Assembly: GCF_028885415.1 (NCBI RefSeq)
Contig: NZ_CP118527.1
Span: 2,728,001-2,792,000 of the forward strand
Source of the DNA: Streptomyces coeruleorubidus
GTDB lineage: Bacteria; Actinomycetota; Actinomycetes; Streptomycetales; Streptomycetaceae
Reading direction: 5' to 3'
Length of the DNA stretch: 64,000 bases
Below the pieces are notes generated by a model, which saw only the letters and a list, made by a program, of their open reading frames with translations, searched no databases and was not told where the DNA came from. Each line of letters starts with the position of its first letter. Position 1 is the first letter of the stretch. Shown in pieces: positions 32,574-46,706 of this stretch. The position numbers and the translations under genes were made by a program.

Positions 32574-34193
32574 TCACCCTAACCGCAGGGCCAGCATCGC
32601 GATGTCGTCCTCCCGGTCGCGGCCGAAGCAGCCGAGCAGCACGTCGCAGAGGGGGTCGAGGCCGGCCGGGGCGTCGGCGGCGGCCGTGCGGAGTTGTTCC
32701 AGGGAGGTCTCCAGGGGAGTGCCGCGGGTCTCGATGAGGCCGTCGGTGACCATGAGGAGGCGGTCGGTGGGGGCCAGGTGCCGCTCGGTCGGCGCGGGCC
32801 GTTCCAGGCCCAGCCCGAGCAGCGGACCGCAGGCGTCGACGTAGTCGGCGCCGCCCCCGTCGTGCAGGATCAGCGGCGGGATGTGCCCGGCGTTGGCGAT
32901 CCGCACCCGCCCGCTGCCGGGATCGACCAGGGCCAGGCACACGGTGGCCGTGACGTCGGGGTGGTACTGCTGGAGCATCCGGTCGAGCCGCTCGGCCAGA
33001 ACCACCGGGTCGCTCTCGGTCACGCAGTAGGCGCGCAGCGCGTGCCGGATCTCGACCATGACGGTGGCCGCGTCCAGTGAGTGCCCGACGACGTCCCCGA
33101 CGGCGGTGAGCACGCCCTCGCCGGTGCGCAGGGCGGCGTAGAAGTCGCCGCCGATCTCGGTCTGCCGGGAGGCGGGCACATAGCGGACGACGATGTCGAC
33201 GCCGGGCAGATGCGGCAGCTTGTGCGGCTGGGGCAGGAAACTGTGCTGGAGGGTGAGCGCGACGTGCCGCTCCACCCGGTACAGCAGCAGCGGCTCGGCG
33301 GCGAGCGCGCAGGCCTGGGCGAGGCGGGCGAGCAGACCGTCGGCCGCGGGGTCGATGATCGCGGCGCGCCGCACCGGCGTGGCGAGGCAGACCGCCGTCC
33401 GGCCGTCCTGGGCGGTCGCCACGGTCAGGCGGGCGTCCTCCTCGACGCCCGGCCGGAACATCCCGGCCGGCCACAGCGGCGCGGGGACGACGGTGCTGTT
33501 GACGCCCGTGCGGCCCTCCGCGAGCCGGGTGACCAGCCGTGCCGCCGCCTGGTGCGCGCCGCTGTCCGCCGGCGCGGGGCGGCACCGGGCCGTGCCCCGG
33601 TACGGCTCGCCGTCCGGGCCGATCACGAACACCACGGCGGGCGAGGCGGCGAGGCGTGTGGCGCCGTCGGCGGCCGCGGCGGCGAGTTCCCGCGGGCAGC
33701 GCGCGGCCTGCACGGTGACGATGGCCTCGGACAGCAGCGCCAGACGGTGGACGGCGGTCTCGGCGCCCGTGCTGCGGCGGGCCCCGCGCACGGCGGCCCG
33801 TACGACGGCCTGGATCTCCTGCGGCTCGGCGGGCACGGTCAGATAGGCGTCGCCGCCCGCGTCCAGTCCCCGGCAACGGTCGCCGGGCGCGGTCGCGGCG
33901 GCGGAGAAGTGCACGACGGGCAGCGCTGCCATGGGCGGCCGGGCCCGGACCCGGCGGCACAGTTCGAAGCCGCTCATGTCCGGCAGGCCCACGTCGACGA
34001 GGGCCACGTCGGGCAGGGTGCCGTCCCGCAGCCGGACGTCGAGTTCGACGAGCGCCTCGCCGCCGCTGGCGACCGGCACGACCTGGTGGCCGGCCCGGCT
34101 CAGCACCGCGCCCATGGCGTACCGGCTGGCCGCGACGTCGTCCACGACCAGCACGGTGGTTCCGGGGTTCTGCTGCGTGCCGTTGCCGTCCAT
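32574..34193 (-). CDS. Response-receiver / GAF-like / SpoIIE-type PP2C phosphatase
   Basis: 539 residues. Residues 12-125 are a receiver with VVDD (18-19) and phospho-acceptor Asp67 in ALVDVGLPDMSG. Residues 150-320 look like a GAF-type sensor. Residues 335-539 are a PP2C/SpoIIE phosphatase: EIGGDFYAAL, VGDVVGHSLDAATVM, ANAGHIPPLIL and the metal Asp in REDDIAML. Such proteins dephosphorylate anti-anti-sigma factors in partner-switch stress pathways. The start MDGNGTQ at 34193 excludes a 20-residue upstream extension lacking homology. No anti-sigma gene is adjacent. Confidence 0.9.
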   Translation of the reverse strand: MDGNGTQQNPGTTVLVVDDVAASRYAMGAVLSRAGHQVVPVASGGEALVELDVRLRDGTLPDVALVDVGLPDMSGFELCRRVRARPPMAALPVVHFSAAATAPGDRCRGLDAGGDAYLTVPAEPQEIQAVVRAAVRGARRSTGAETAVHRLALLSEAIVTVQAARCPRELAAAAADGATRLAASPAVVFVIGPDGEPYRGTARCRPAPADSGAHQAAARLVTRLAEGRTGVNSTVVPAPLWPAGMFRPGVEEDARLTVATAQDGRTAVCLATPVRRAAIIDPAADGLLARLAQACALAAEPLLLYRVERHVALTLQHSFLPQPHKLPHLPGVDIVVRYVPASRQTEIGGDFYAALRTGEGVLTAVGDVVGHSLDAATVMVEIRHALRAYCVTESDPVVLAERLDRMLQQYHPDVTATVCLALVDPGSGRVRIANAGHIPPLILHDGGGADYVDACGPLLGLGLERPAPTERHLAPTDRLLMVTDGLIETRGTPLETSLEQLRTAAADAPAGLDPLCDVLLGCFGRDREDDIAMLALRLG

Positions 34194-34218
34194 CTCTTCA
34201 GCCCCTAAGGGCGTACGT

Positions 34219-34255
34219 GGGTGGGGCAGACCGTCGGTCACGGCCTGCCTCACCC
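34219..34255 (-). terminator. Terminator after the amylase/pullulanase gene
   Basis: GGGTGGGGCAG and CTGCCTCACCC pair with one mismatch in the 74-base gap between the pulA stop and the phosphatase gene. Confidence 0.6.
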
Positions 34256-34267
34256 AACGTAGTGCGG

Positions 34268-39664
<5,397 letters not shown>

Positions 39665-39731
39665 TGACGGACTCCTTGCGATTGCGGCTCTCTCGGGTCC
39701 GACCCCGCGCGACCGTATCGCCGCCGAAACG

Positions 39732-39743
39732 CTTACAGCAAGA
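39732..39743 (-). promoter_or_regulatory. Candidate MalR motif upstream of pulA
   Basis: CTTACAGCAAGA at 68 bases before the pulA start differs by one base from the CTTGCAGCAA motif before malE. The LacI-type MalR/Reg1 family represses Streptomyces amylase genes. The site is a single half-dyad, so it is less certain than those at 43.8 and 49.2 kb. Confidence 0.5.
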
Positions 39744-39781
39744 GTCCTGAAACCGTTGGAAAGATTTTTCAGCGGCGCCCC

Positions 39782-40846
39782 TCAGCAGGTCGAGTTGGTC
39801 TGCGTCAGCAGGCCCAGCCGCCACGGGAGCGTGTTGTAGGGGCCGCTCGCCGCGGGGTCCATGCCCTGGTAGAGGTACTGGAGCCGGCACGGATTGACGG
39901 TCAGCGTCTGGTCGTTGGTGTGGCGGACCATCTCGCCGTGGCTGATGTCCCTGGTCCAGGCGGTGCCGCCGAAGGTGACGTTGTTCGAGCGCGCGAAGGG
40001 GTTGGACTCGGTGTCGGCCAGCGGCTTCCAGGTGCCCGCGATGCTGTTCGACGTCCAGGACCGGAAGTACCGCTTGCCGCCGCTGCCGATGGCCTCGTTG
40101 AGCAGCAGGTAGGTGGTCGAGTCCTTGATCTTGTAGACGTTGGCGGCCTCCCACAGGCGGTACTTGTTGGAGTCCTGCAACGCGATGACGGTGTTGGTGA
40201 AGCCGTTCGGGTAGTTGGCCCGCGAGGTCTCCGACCGGTACAGGTGGCCGTTGTCGTCGGAGGAGAACAGGTAGCACTTGGCGCTGTCGCAGACGACCCA
40301 GAAGTCGACCCAGTGGCCGCTGCCGATGTTGTCCCTGATGATCTGCGGCATGCCGTTGGCGTAGAACTTCTTCGGCGCGGTCCACGACCTGGGGTTGCTG
40401 ATGTCCGCCGTGGTCGAGTACGCCGCGTTGTCGCCGGTCTGGTAGACGAGGTACCACAGCTTCTGCGGCGCGAAGTAGAAGACCTGGGGCGCGGCCTTGT
40501 ACCCGGCGCCGATCGCCGTCCGGTCCAGGTAGTGGTGCCGCGCGGAGGCGGCCTGCTGCCAGCTGGCGAAGTTGAGGTACACCATGCTGTACGTGCCGTT
40601 GGTGGTCGTGGTGCTGGCGAACACGTGCCAGCGGCCGTTGTGGTACACGACCGACGGGTCCTTGATCGCGCTGAGCTGGTGAGTGGCGTCCGACTTCGGG
40701 GAGATGAGCACCCCGCTGGAGTTCCACTTGAAGCTGCTCGGCAGGGCTGCCGCCGCGTCCGACGACGCCGAGGTCGGCGACACCAGGGCGCCGAACAGCA
40801 GGGCCGGCCCGCCGACCAGGACTCCCAGACGTCTTGTCAGGCGCAT
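39782..40846 (-). CDS. Secreted GH62 alpha-L-arabinofuranosidase
   Basis: 354 residues with a Sec signal peptide (MRLTRRLGVLVGGPALL ... SPTSASS). GH62 landmarks are visible: SSFKWNSSGVLISPKSD, IKDPSVVYHNGRWHVFAST (catalytic base Asp), PQVFYFAPQKLWYLVYQ, VDFWVVCDSAKCYLFSSDDNG, LWEAANVY (acid Glu) and the C-terminal INPCRLQYLYQG-like segment. It removes arabinose side chains from arabinoxylan. It has no carbohydrate-binding module. TAGGAGACACG precedes the ATG, and the gap from the GH30 stop is only 8 bases, so the two are one operon acting on the same polymer. Confidence 0.92.
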   Translation of the reverse strand: MRLTRRLGVLVGGPALLFGALVSPTSASSDAAAALPSSFKWNSSGVLISPKSDATHQLSAIKDPSVVYHNGRWHVFASTTTTNGTYSMVYLNFASWQQAASARHHYLDRTAIGAGYKAAPQVFYFAPQKLWYLVYQTGDNAAYSTTADISNPRSWTAPKKFYANGMPQIIRDNIGSGHWVDFWVVCDSAKCYLFSSDDNGHLYRSETSRANYPNGFTNTVIALQDSNKYRLWEAANVYKIKDSTTYLLLNEAIGSGGKRYFRSWTSNSIAGTWKPLADTESNPFARSNNVTFGGTAWTRDISHGEMVRHTNDQTLTVNPCRLQYLYQGMDPAASGPYNTLPWRLGLLTQTNSTC

Positions 40847-40854
40847 CGTGTCTC

Positions 40855-42267
40855 CTATCGCTGGAGGGTGTAGGTGACGAGCGAGCGGGCCGGAACCGTG
40901 GTCTTCAGCGAGCCCCCGGTGACCGGAACGCCCGGCTGCCGGGCGGTGCTGTGGGAGCCGTTGGTCAGATACGGGGTCGCCGTGCCGGTGGTGAAGCCGA
41001 TGTTCTGCAGGCTGAACGACACCGGGGTGGCACCGGCTGCCGCGTTGAGCGCCACGACCGTCACGGATCCGTCGGTGTTGCGGAACGCCGAGAGCCTGAG
41101 GTCGCCGTCGGACGTGGTGGCGCCGATGCGGGTGGCCCCGGGCCGGATGAAGCGGCTGTAGTTCGCCAGCGCCCACAGGCGCTTGGAGACGTGGTAGTTC
41201 TCCCCGTCCATCTGGATCAGGCCCCGGGTGGCGCCGACCGAGGCTCCGTACCAGTAGACGTAACCGCTGGTGTTGCCCTTGGTCAGGGCGTCGTGCACGG
41301 CGGAGGCGACGGTGAAGCCGTCGTAGCCGCTGCCGTCGTCCCAGGCTTCGTTCCACGTCGTGCCATTGGGTGACCACTCCGACATCCAGGTCCGCTTCCG
41401 GGTCGGCAGGGGGCCGTCGACCGGACTGGCGTAGGTGTGGCCGGCGTGGGTGTCGACGAAGCCGCGGGCCGTCGCGTCTGCCTCGATCGCCCTGGTGTAG
41501 TTCTTCTGCTGGTTCCAGCCGAAGGAGTCGCAGCAGACGACCTTGTATCCGCCGGCCCTCGCGACCGGCCCGAAGACCTTGGTGAACTCGGCCGCCTGGG
41601 CGGGCGTGAGCCGCATGGAGTCGTACGGGGCGGTGTAGTCGGGCTCGTTGACGAACCCGAGGTCGGTGACGCGGATGCCCTCCTGGGCGTAGAACCTGGC
41701 GTACTGCACGAGGTAGTTCGCGTACGCCCGGCGCCAGTCGCCGCTCGCGCAGGTGGCACCGGCGAGGCCGCACAGGGTGCCGCCGTTCGCGTCGGTGCCG
41801 TTCGTCTTCATATAGCCGGGGGCGCTCCAGGCGTCGGCGTAGAAGCGGTTCACTCCGTACGCCTTGGCCTGCTGGGCGAGCCACACCTGGCCCTTGTCGT
41901 CGCGGTCCCAGACGTACTTGGGAGCCGCGTTCGGTCCGCCGGGGTCGGTCGGCTGGATGCCCGAGTCGATGCCGAGCCGCAGGATGCTCAGGCCGACGCC
42001 CGTGGTCCTGCTGAACAGCAGGTCGAGGATCTCGCGTTGGCGCTGGGCGGGCAGGCCCTGCGAGCCTCGCATGATCTCGGCCCGGCCGAAGTGCTCGGAG
42101 ATGCCGAAGCCGTCGATGGGCTGGTGCCGGGTCGAGCCGTTGACGGTGGCCGAAGCGGCCACCTCGGCGGGTGAGGTCCCGGCGGTGACTCCGGCGGTCG
42201 TCAGCAGCACCGCGAGGGAGGTGACCGTCCACGTTCTGAGTCTGCGCAGCGTGATCCGTCCAGCCAT
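40855..42267 (-). CDS. Secreted GH30 glycoside hydrolase (xylanase-type)
   Basis: 470 residues, with a signal peptide to about residue 39. The (beta/alpha)8 barrel carries acid/base Glu in LGFVNEPDYTAPYDSMRLT and nucleophile Glu in TWMSEWSPNGTTW. The C-terminal beta domain (LWALANYSRFIRPGATRI, VTVVALN) is typical of GH30. Neighbouring GH62 makes endo-xylanase or xylobiohydrolase activity on arabinoxylan likely, but the GH30 subfamily cannot be fixed by eye. ATG with AGGGAG upstream. It leads the GH30-GH62 operon; a perfect CTGAACAGTGTTCAG palindrome lies in its promoter region. Confidence 0.9.
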   Translation of the reverse strand: MAGRITLRRLRTWTVTSLAVLLTTAGVTAGTSPAEVAASATVNGSTRHQPIDGFGISEHFGRAEIMRGSQGLPAQRQREILDLLFSRTTGVGLSILRLGIDSGIQPTDPGGPNAAPKYVWDRDDKGQVWLAQQAKAYGVNRFYADAWSAPGYMKTNGTDANGGTLCGLAGATCASGDWRRAYANYLVQYARFYAQEGIRVTDLGFVNEPDYTAPYDSMRLTPAQAAEFTKVFGPVARAGGYKVVCCDSFGWNQQKNYTRAIEADATARGFVDTHAGHTYASPVDGPLPTRKRTWMSEWSPNGTTWNEAWDDGSGYDGFTVASAVHDALTKGNTSGYVYWYGASVGATRGLIQMDGENYHVSKRLWALANYSRFIRPGATRIGATTSDGDLRLSAFRNTDGSVTVVALNAAAGATPVSFSLQNIGFTTGTATPYLTNGSHSTARQPGVPVTGGSLKTTVPARSLVTYTLQR

Positions 42268-42330
42268 GGGAGCGCTCCCTGTGGTATGCGGTCGCCCCTC
42301 GGGATTTCCGAGGGGCGAGTGTTCGGGGTG

Positions 42331-42345
42331 CTGAACAGTGTTCAG
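42331..42345. promoter_or_regulatory. 15-base palindrome upstream of the GH30-GH62 operon
   Basis: CTGAACAGTGTTCAG, perfect around a central G, 64 bases upstream of the GH30 ATG. It is unlike the CTTGCAG MalR motifs, so another regulator is implied. A looser GGAACG/CGTTCC dyad at 42364-42383 may end the upstream amylase transcript. Confidence 0.55.
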
Positions 42346-42425
42346 GGAGTTGCCATTGAGGAGGGAACGTAGGACAGCGTTCCGGAAGCGTCAATCCCCC
42401 ACGCACCGCATCGGGGCGCTCGCAC

Positions 42426-43799
42426 TCAGCAGTTCGGCCTGCCGGCGTGGAGGGCGAGAGCCGTGTTCGCGCGGAGGGTGGCGGTGAACCGGCCGCCTGC
42501 GTCCACCGTCACCGTCGTGTTGCTCTGCACGTCGCAGTAGGTCCCGCCCGGCAGCGACGTCTGGTAGGTCCGGGTCAGGGAGCCCGACTCGTGGTTGACG
42601 GCCACGAAGCCCTTGCCGCCCCGGCCGAAGGCGATGGCGTCGCCGCCGTTGTCCCACCAGTCGGTGACCGGCTCACCGCGGGTGGCGTTGCGGAAGCCGA
42701 CCATCGACTTGATCTCGGGCCAGTTGTGCTGGCACTTCCAGCCGTCCTGCCAGCAGGCGTCGACCGTGCCGCCGTTCGGCGGGCCGGCGTCGTGGTCCGT
42801 GAACTCGTAGCCGGAGTTGATGTCGGGGGCGCCGTAGGGCCAGGCGAGCATGAACACGTGGGCCAGGGTGTAATTGGCCCCGTCCTTGTAGTTCAGCGTG
42901 GAGCCGTTGCGCTCGGTGTCGTGGTTGTCGACGAAGACGCCGGAGACGCCGCTGTTCATGTAGCCCCAGCCCTCGCCGTAGTTCTTCAGATAGGCGAGGT
43001 TCTCGTTGTTGAAGACCCGCCTGAGGTCGTAGGCGTAGCGGAACTCCTGGACGTCGCCGTTGCCCGTGTACTCGGTGGGCTGGACGGCCTCGCCGGCACC
43101 GAAGATGACCTCCTGCTTCCAGTACACCGACGGATTGCTCAGCCGCGACTTGATGTTCGCGAGGTCGGCGGCGTCCATGTGCTTGGCCGCGTCGATGCGG
43201 AAGCCGTCGACACCGAGGGAGAGCAGGTCGTTCATGTACCCGGCGATGGCGCCGCGGACGTGGTTCTCGCCGGTGTCGAGGTCGGCGAGGCCGACCAGTT
43301 CGCAGCGCTGGACGTTCCAGCGGTCCTGGTAGTTGCCGATCCGGGAGGTGCAGTCGTCGAAGTCGTACGAGGAGTACAGGCCGGGGTAGTCGTACTTGGT
43401 GTACGACGAGCCGCCGGTGCCGGTGCCGCTGCCCGCCGACATGTGGTTGATCACCGTGTCGACGACGACCTTCACACCGGCCGCGTGGCAGGTGTTCACC
43501 ATGTTCCGGAAGGCTGCGCGGTCACCGAGCCGGCCGGCGATCTTGTAGCTGACCGGCTGGTACGAGGTCCACCACTGCGGGCCCTGTATGTGCTCGGCGG
43601 GCGGGGAGACCTGGACGTAGCCGTATCCGGCGGGACCGAGCGTGCTGCCGCACTCGCGGGCGACGGAGGCGTACTTCCACTCGAAGAGGACGGCGGTGAC
43701 GTCCTTGGTGCCAGGTGGGGAGGCCTGTGCACTGGTCGGGTTCATGACAACCGCAGCCGCGGCGAGCGCGACGGCGGCGGAGAGGTGTCTGCCTGCCAT
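42426..43799 (-). CDS. amy: Secreted alpha-amylase (GH13)
   Basis: 457 residues. The signal peptide ends near SAQA (residue 26). Catalytic residues of the Streptomyces/animal-type alpha-amylases are present: nucleophile Asp in [13 protein letters not shown], acid Glu in [10 protein letters not shown], and Asp in [11 protein letters not shown], plus chloride/calcium-site neighbours ([11 protein letters not shown]). There is no starch-binding domain. It hydrolyses alpha-1,4 bonds of extracellular starch, feeding the MalEFG importer encoded upstream. AAGGGACCC precedes the ATG. A MalR-type dyad 26 bases upstream of the start suggests repression by MalR. Confidence 0.95.
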   Translation of the reverse strand: MAGRHLSAAVALAAAAVVMNPTSAQASPPGTKDVTAVLFEWKYASVARECGSTLGPAGYGYVQVSPPAEHIQGPQWWTSYQPVSYKIAGRLGDRAAFRNMVNTCHAAGVKVVVDTVINHMSAGSGTGTGGSSYTKYDYPGLYSSYDFDDCTSRIGNYQDRWNVQRCELVGLADLDTGENHVRGAIAGYMNDLLSLGVDGFRIDAAKHMDAADLANIKSRLSNPSVYWKQEVIFGAGEAVQPTEYTGNGDVQEFRYAYDLRRVFNNENLAYLKNYGEGWGYMNSGVSGVFVDNHDTERNGSTLNYKDGANYTLAHVFMLAWPYGAPDINSGYEFTDHDAGPPNGGTVDACWQDGWKCQHNWPEIKSMVGFRNATRGEPVTDWWDNGGDAIAFGRGGKGFVAVNHESGSLTRTYQTSLPGGTYCDVQSNTTVTVDAGGRFTATLRANTALALHAGRPNC

Positions 43800-43824
43800 G
43801 TGGGTCCCTTCTTCTTTGAAGGTT

Positions 43825-43850
43825 CTTGCTGCAAGGTTCAGAAACCTTGC
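43825..43850. promoter_or_regulatory. MalR-type operator upstream of the alpha-amylase gene
   Basis: CTTGCTGCAAG (perfect around a central T) overlaps a second dyad, GCAAGGT then ACCTTGC. The CTTGC/GCAAG elements match those around malE and malR. Confidence 0.75.
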
Positions 43851-43868
43851 GGTGACGCAGATGGTAAA

Positions 43869-43896
43869 GGCCCGCCGCCCGAAAGGGCAGCGGGCC
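43869..43896. terminator. aglA terminator
   Basis: GGCCCGC-c-GCCC pairs with GGGC-a-GCGGGCC around GAAA, a stable tetraloop hairpin 20 bases past the aglA stop. Confidence 0.75.
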
Positions 43897-43916
43897 GTGC
43901 GGAATTCAACGGAAAA

Positions 43917-45599
43917 TCAGGTGGTGACCGCGGTGGTCCACCACACCGTGGTGTCGGCCGGCACCTTGGCCTCGTCGTCGACCTCGACGATCTCCCCGCT
44001 CGCGACCAGCACCCGACCGTACGCCGGCATCGCCACCGACTCGCCGGTGGTGTTCGCGACGCACACGAACTCCCCGCGCCGGAAGGCGAGCACGCCCTCG
44101 GGCGCCCGCAGCCACTCCACGGAGGAGCCGGCGCCGAGGTCGGGCTGCTCACGCCGCACGGCGAGCGCGGCCCGGTACAGCTCCAGCGTCGAGCCGGGCT
44201 CTCCGGTCTGCGCCTCGACGCTCAGCTCACCCCAGCCCTCCGGCTGCGGCAGCCAGCTGCCACCGTCGCCGAAGCCGTACGACGACCCGGTCCTGGTCCA
44301 CGGGATCGGCACCCGGCACCCGTCGCGGAAGCCGTCCTGGCCCGCGCCCCGGAAGTACGCCGGGTCCTGGCGCACCTCGTCCGGCAGGTCCACGACGTCC
44401 GGGAGGCCCAGCTCCTCGCCCTGGTAGATGTAGGCCGAGCCGGGCAGCGCGAGCATCAGCAGGGTCGCGGCCCTGGCCCTGCGCAGGCCCAGTTCCCGGT
44501 CGCCGGCAAGGCGGATCTGGGTGCCGAGGCCGGGCGGATTGGCGAACCGGGTGGCGTGCCGGGTCACGTCGTGGTTGGACAGGACCCAGGTGGCGGGGGC
44601 GCCGACCGGGCGCATGGCCTCCAGGGTGCGGTCGATGACCTCCCGCATCTCCGCGGCGTCCCAGTGGGTGCTGAGGTACTGGAAGTTGAAGGCCTGGTGC
44701 AGCTCGTCCGGGCGGACGTAGTTGGCGGTGCGCTCGATGGTCGGCGTCCACGCCTCGGCGACGAAGATTCGCTCACCCGAGTACTCGTCGAGGATCAGCC
44801 GCCACTGGCGGTAGATCTCGTGCACCCCGTCCTGGTCGAAGAACGGCATGACATCGTTGCCCAGAAGCTTCACCTGCTCATGGGATCCAAGGTCGGGCAG
44901 CCCCTCCGCCTTCACCAGACCGTGGGCGACATCGATCCGGAAGCCGTCGACGCCCATGTCCAGCCAGAAGCGCAGGATGGAACGGAACTCGTCGCCGACC
45001 GCCGGGTGCTCCCAGTTGAAGTCGGGCTGTTCGGGCGCGAAGAGGTGCAGGTACCACTCACCGTCCGGGACCTGCGTCCAGGCGGGGCCACCGAAGATCG
45101 ACTCCCAGTCGTTGGGCGGGAGTTCGCCGTTCTTCCCCTTGCCGGGGCGGAAGTGGTAGCGGTCCCGCAGCGGTGAGCCCGGGCCCTCCGCGACGGCCCG
45201 CTTGAACCACTCGTGCTGGTCGGATGAGTGGTTGGGCACGAGGTCGACGATGATCCGCAGGCCCAGCTCGTGGGCGTCGCGGATCAGCGCGTCGGCGTCC
45301 AGGAGGTTGCCGAACATCGGGTCGACGGCCCGGTAGTCGGCGACGTCGTAGCCGGCGTCGGCCTGCGGCGAGGCGTAGAAGGGGCTGAGCCACACGGCGT
45401 CCACGCCGAGGTCGCGCAGGTACGGCAGACGGGTGCGGACACCTTCCAGGTCGCCCATGGCGTCGCCGTTGCTGTCGGCGAAGCTGCGCGGGTACACCTG
45501 GTAGATCACCGCGTCCCGCCACCAGTCGCGACGCTTGGCGACGGTGGCGACGGCCGATGCGGAAGTGGGGGTCGGGGCGGCTGAGTACTGCTGGCTCAT
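43917..45599 (-). CDS. aglA: Intracellular alpha-glucosidase (GH13)
   Basis: 560 residues with no signal peptide, so cytoplasmic. GH13 oligo-alpha-glucosidase signatures: WWRDAVIYQVYPRSFADSNGDAMGDL at the start, nucleophile Asp in [13 protein letters not shown], acid Glu in IFVAEAWTP, and Asp in VLSNHDVTRH. It cleaves imported maltose and maltodextrins to glucose. It is the last gene of malEFG-aglA, separated from malG by 184 bases containing a hairpin and a palindromic repeat. AAGGACGAC precedes the ATG. The S. coelicolor counterpart in the same position is AglA. Confidence 0.93.
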   Translation of the reverse strand: MSQQYSAAPTPTSASAVATVAKRRDWWRDAVIYQVYPRSFADSNGDAMGDLEGVRTRLPYLRDLGVDAVWLSPFYASPQADAGYDVADYRAVDPMFGNLLDADALIRDAHELGLRIIVDLVPNHSSDQHEWFKRAVAEGPGSPLRDRYHFRPGKGKNGELPPNDWESIFGGPAWTQVPDGEWYLHLFAPEQPDFNWEHPAVGDEFRSILRFWLDMGVDGFRIDVAHGLVKAEGLPDLGSHEQVKLLGNDVMPFFDQDGVHEIYRQWRLILDEYSGERIFVAEAWTPTIERTANYVRPDELHQAFNFQYLSTHWDAAEMREVIDRTLEAMRPVGAPATWVLSNHDVTRHATRFANPPGLGTQIRLAGDRELGLRRARAATLLMLALPGSAYIYQGEELGLPDVVDLPDEVRQDPAYFRGAGQDGFRDGCRVPIPWTRTGSSYGFGDGGSWLPQPEGWGELSVEAQTGEPGSTLELYRAALAVRREQPDLGAGSSVEWLRAPEGVLAFRRGEFVCVANTTGESVAMPAYGRVLVASGEIVEVDDEAKVPADTTVWWTTAVTT

Positions 45600-45611
45600 G
45601 TCGTCCTTGAT

Positions 45612-45654
45612 GCGATGGGGGTCCCCCCGCTCGAGCGGGTTCGAGAGTGGGGGA
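45612..45654. repeat. Small palindromic Streptomyces repeat, copy 1
   Basis: The element reads GATGGGGGTCCCCCCG then CTCGAGCGGGTTCGAGA and ends TGGGGGAAG. A second copy, with the same ends and a variant middle, interrupts the sigma gene at 60.3 kb. The outer CCCCC/GGGGG and inner CTCGAGCG segments allow a hairpin. I recall very similar sequences scattered between genes in many Streptomyces genomes. Confidence 0.8.
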
Positions 45655-45692
45655 AGAGGTGTGGTCATGTGAGCGTGGGGTGGGTGGGTGAC

Positions 45693-45739
45693 GAGGCGGC
45701 CGCGGCACAGCGGGGTCGGATGGGCACCGCGGCCGCCTC
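45693..45739. terminator. Hairpin between malG and aglA
   Basis: Perfect 13-bp arms (GAGGCGGCCGCGG and complement) with a 21-base loop, 45 bases past the malG stop. It probably reduces or ends read-through into aglA. Confidence 0.7.
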
Positions 45740-45783
45740 GGGCTTGTGAAGTGCGGTTCGGCGGCGCCCCGAGGGGCACCGGC

Positions 45784-46692
45784 TCACCCCTTCGTGCCGC
45801 CGGCGGTGAGCCCGGTCACCAGGTTCTTCTGCACGAGGTAGAAGAACAGGGCAGCCGGTATCGCGATCAGCACAGCCGTGGCGGCCATGAGATTGCGCTG
45901 CGCGTCATGCTCGCTCACGAACGTCTGGAGACCGACGGAAAACGTGTACTTGTCGTCGCTCAGCAGGAACGTAGAGGCGAACGCGACCTCACCGAAGGCC
46001 GTGAGGAAGCTGTAGAACGCCGCGACCGCGAGGCCCGGCTTGGCCAGCGGCAGGATCAGCCGCGCGAACGTGCCGAAGGGGGTCAGCCCGTCGACGCGCC
46101 CGGCCTCGTCGATCTCGAACGGGATGGTGTCGAAATAGCCCTTCATCAGCCAGGCGCAGTACGGCACGATCGTGGTGCAGTTGACAAGGATGAGACCAAG
46201 GTAGCTGTCGATGAGCTGCAGATCCGAGAGGATCTGGTACATCGGCACGATCAGTACCGCGATCGGGAACATCTGGGTGACCAGCAGCACCCACATCAGC
46301 TTCCGGTAGCCGGGGAACCGCATGCGGGAGACCGCGTAGCCGGTGGACGCGGCGACGACGACGCCGATGAGCGTCGTGCCCAGCCCCACGATCAGCGTGC
46401 TCTTGAGCCAGTGGAAGAAGTTGGTGTCCTGCAGGACGAAGGCGTAGTTGTCGAGCGCCATCTTGCCCCAGATGCGCCCGGGGTGGAGGTAGTCGTCCTC
46501 GTCCGGGCCGAGGGACAGGAAGACCAGCCAGGCGATCGGGAAGAGCGCGGTCAGGCTCGCGCCGATCAGGACGGCGTGCGAGACGAGGGAGGTCGCGCGG
46601 CTGTTCTCGCCACGGCGGCGGGCCTTGCGGGGTGCGTCGGCGGGTCGCCGCTCGGTGTCCGCGGTGGAGGTCTCGACGGTGGTCGTACTCAT
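45784..46692 (-). CDS. malG: Maltose/maltodextrin ABC transporter permease
   Basis: 302 residues. A long cytoplasmic N-terminus precedes six membrane helices. The ABC permease EAA loop is clear: EIDEAGRVDGLTPFGTFARLILPLAKPG. It pairs with MalF to form the channel for maltodextrins bound by MalE. As in other Streptomyces the ATPase is not in the operon; the shared MsiK is expected elsewhere. CAGGAGTCCGAA precedes the ATG, and malF ends 14 bases upstream. Confidence 0.95.
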   Translation of the reverse strand: MSTTTVETSTADTERRPADAPRKARRRGENSRATSLVSHAVLIGASLTALFPIAWLVFLSLGPDEDDYLHPGRIWGKMALDNYAFVLQDTNFFHWLKSTLIVGLGTTLIGVVVAASTGYAVSRMRFPGYRKLMWVLLVTQMFPIAVLIVPMYQILSDLQLIDSYLGLILVNCTTIVPYCAWLMKGYFDTIPFEIDEAGRVDGLTPFGTFARLILPLAKPGLAVAAFYSFLTAFGEVAFASTFLLSDDKYTFSVGLQTFVSEHDAQRNLMAATAVLIAIPAALFFYLVQKNLVTGLTAGGTKG

Positions 46693-46706
46693 TTCGGACT
46701 CCTGCC

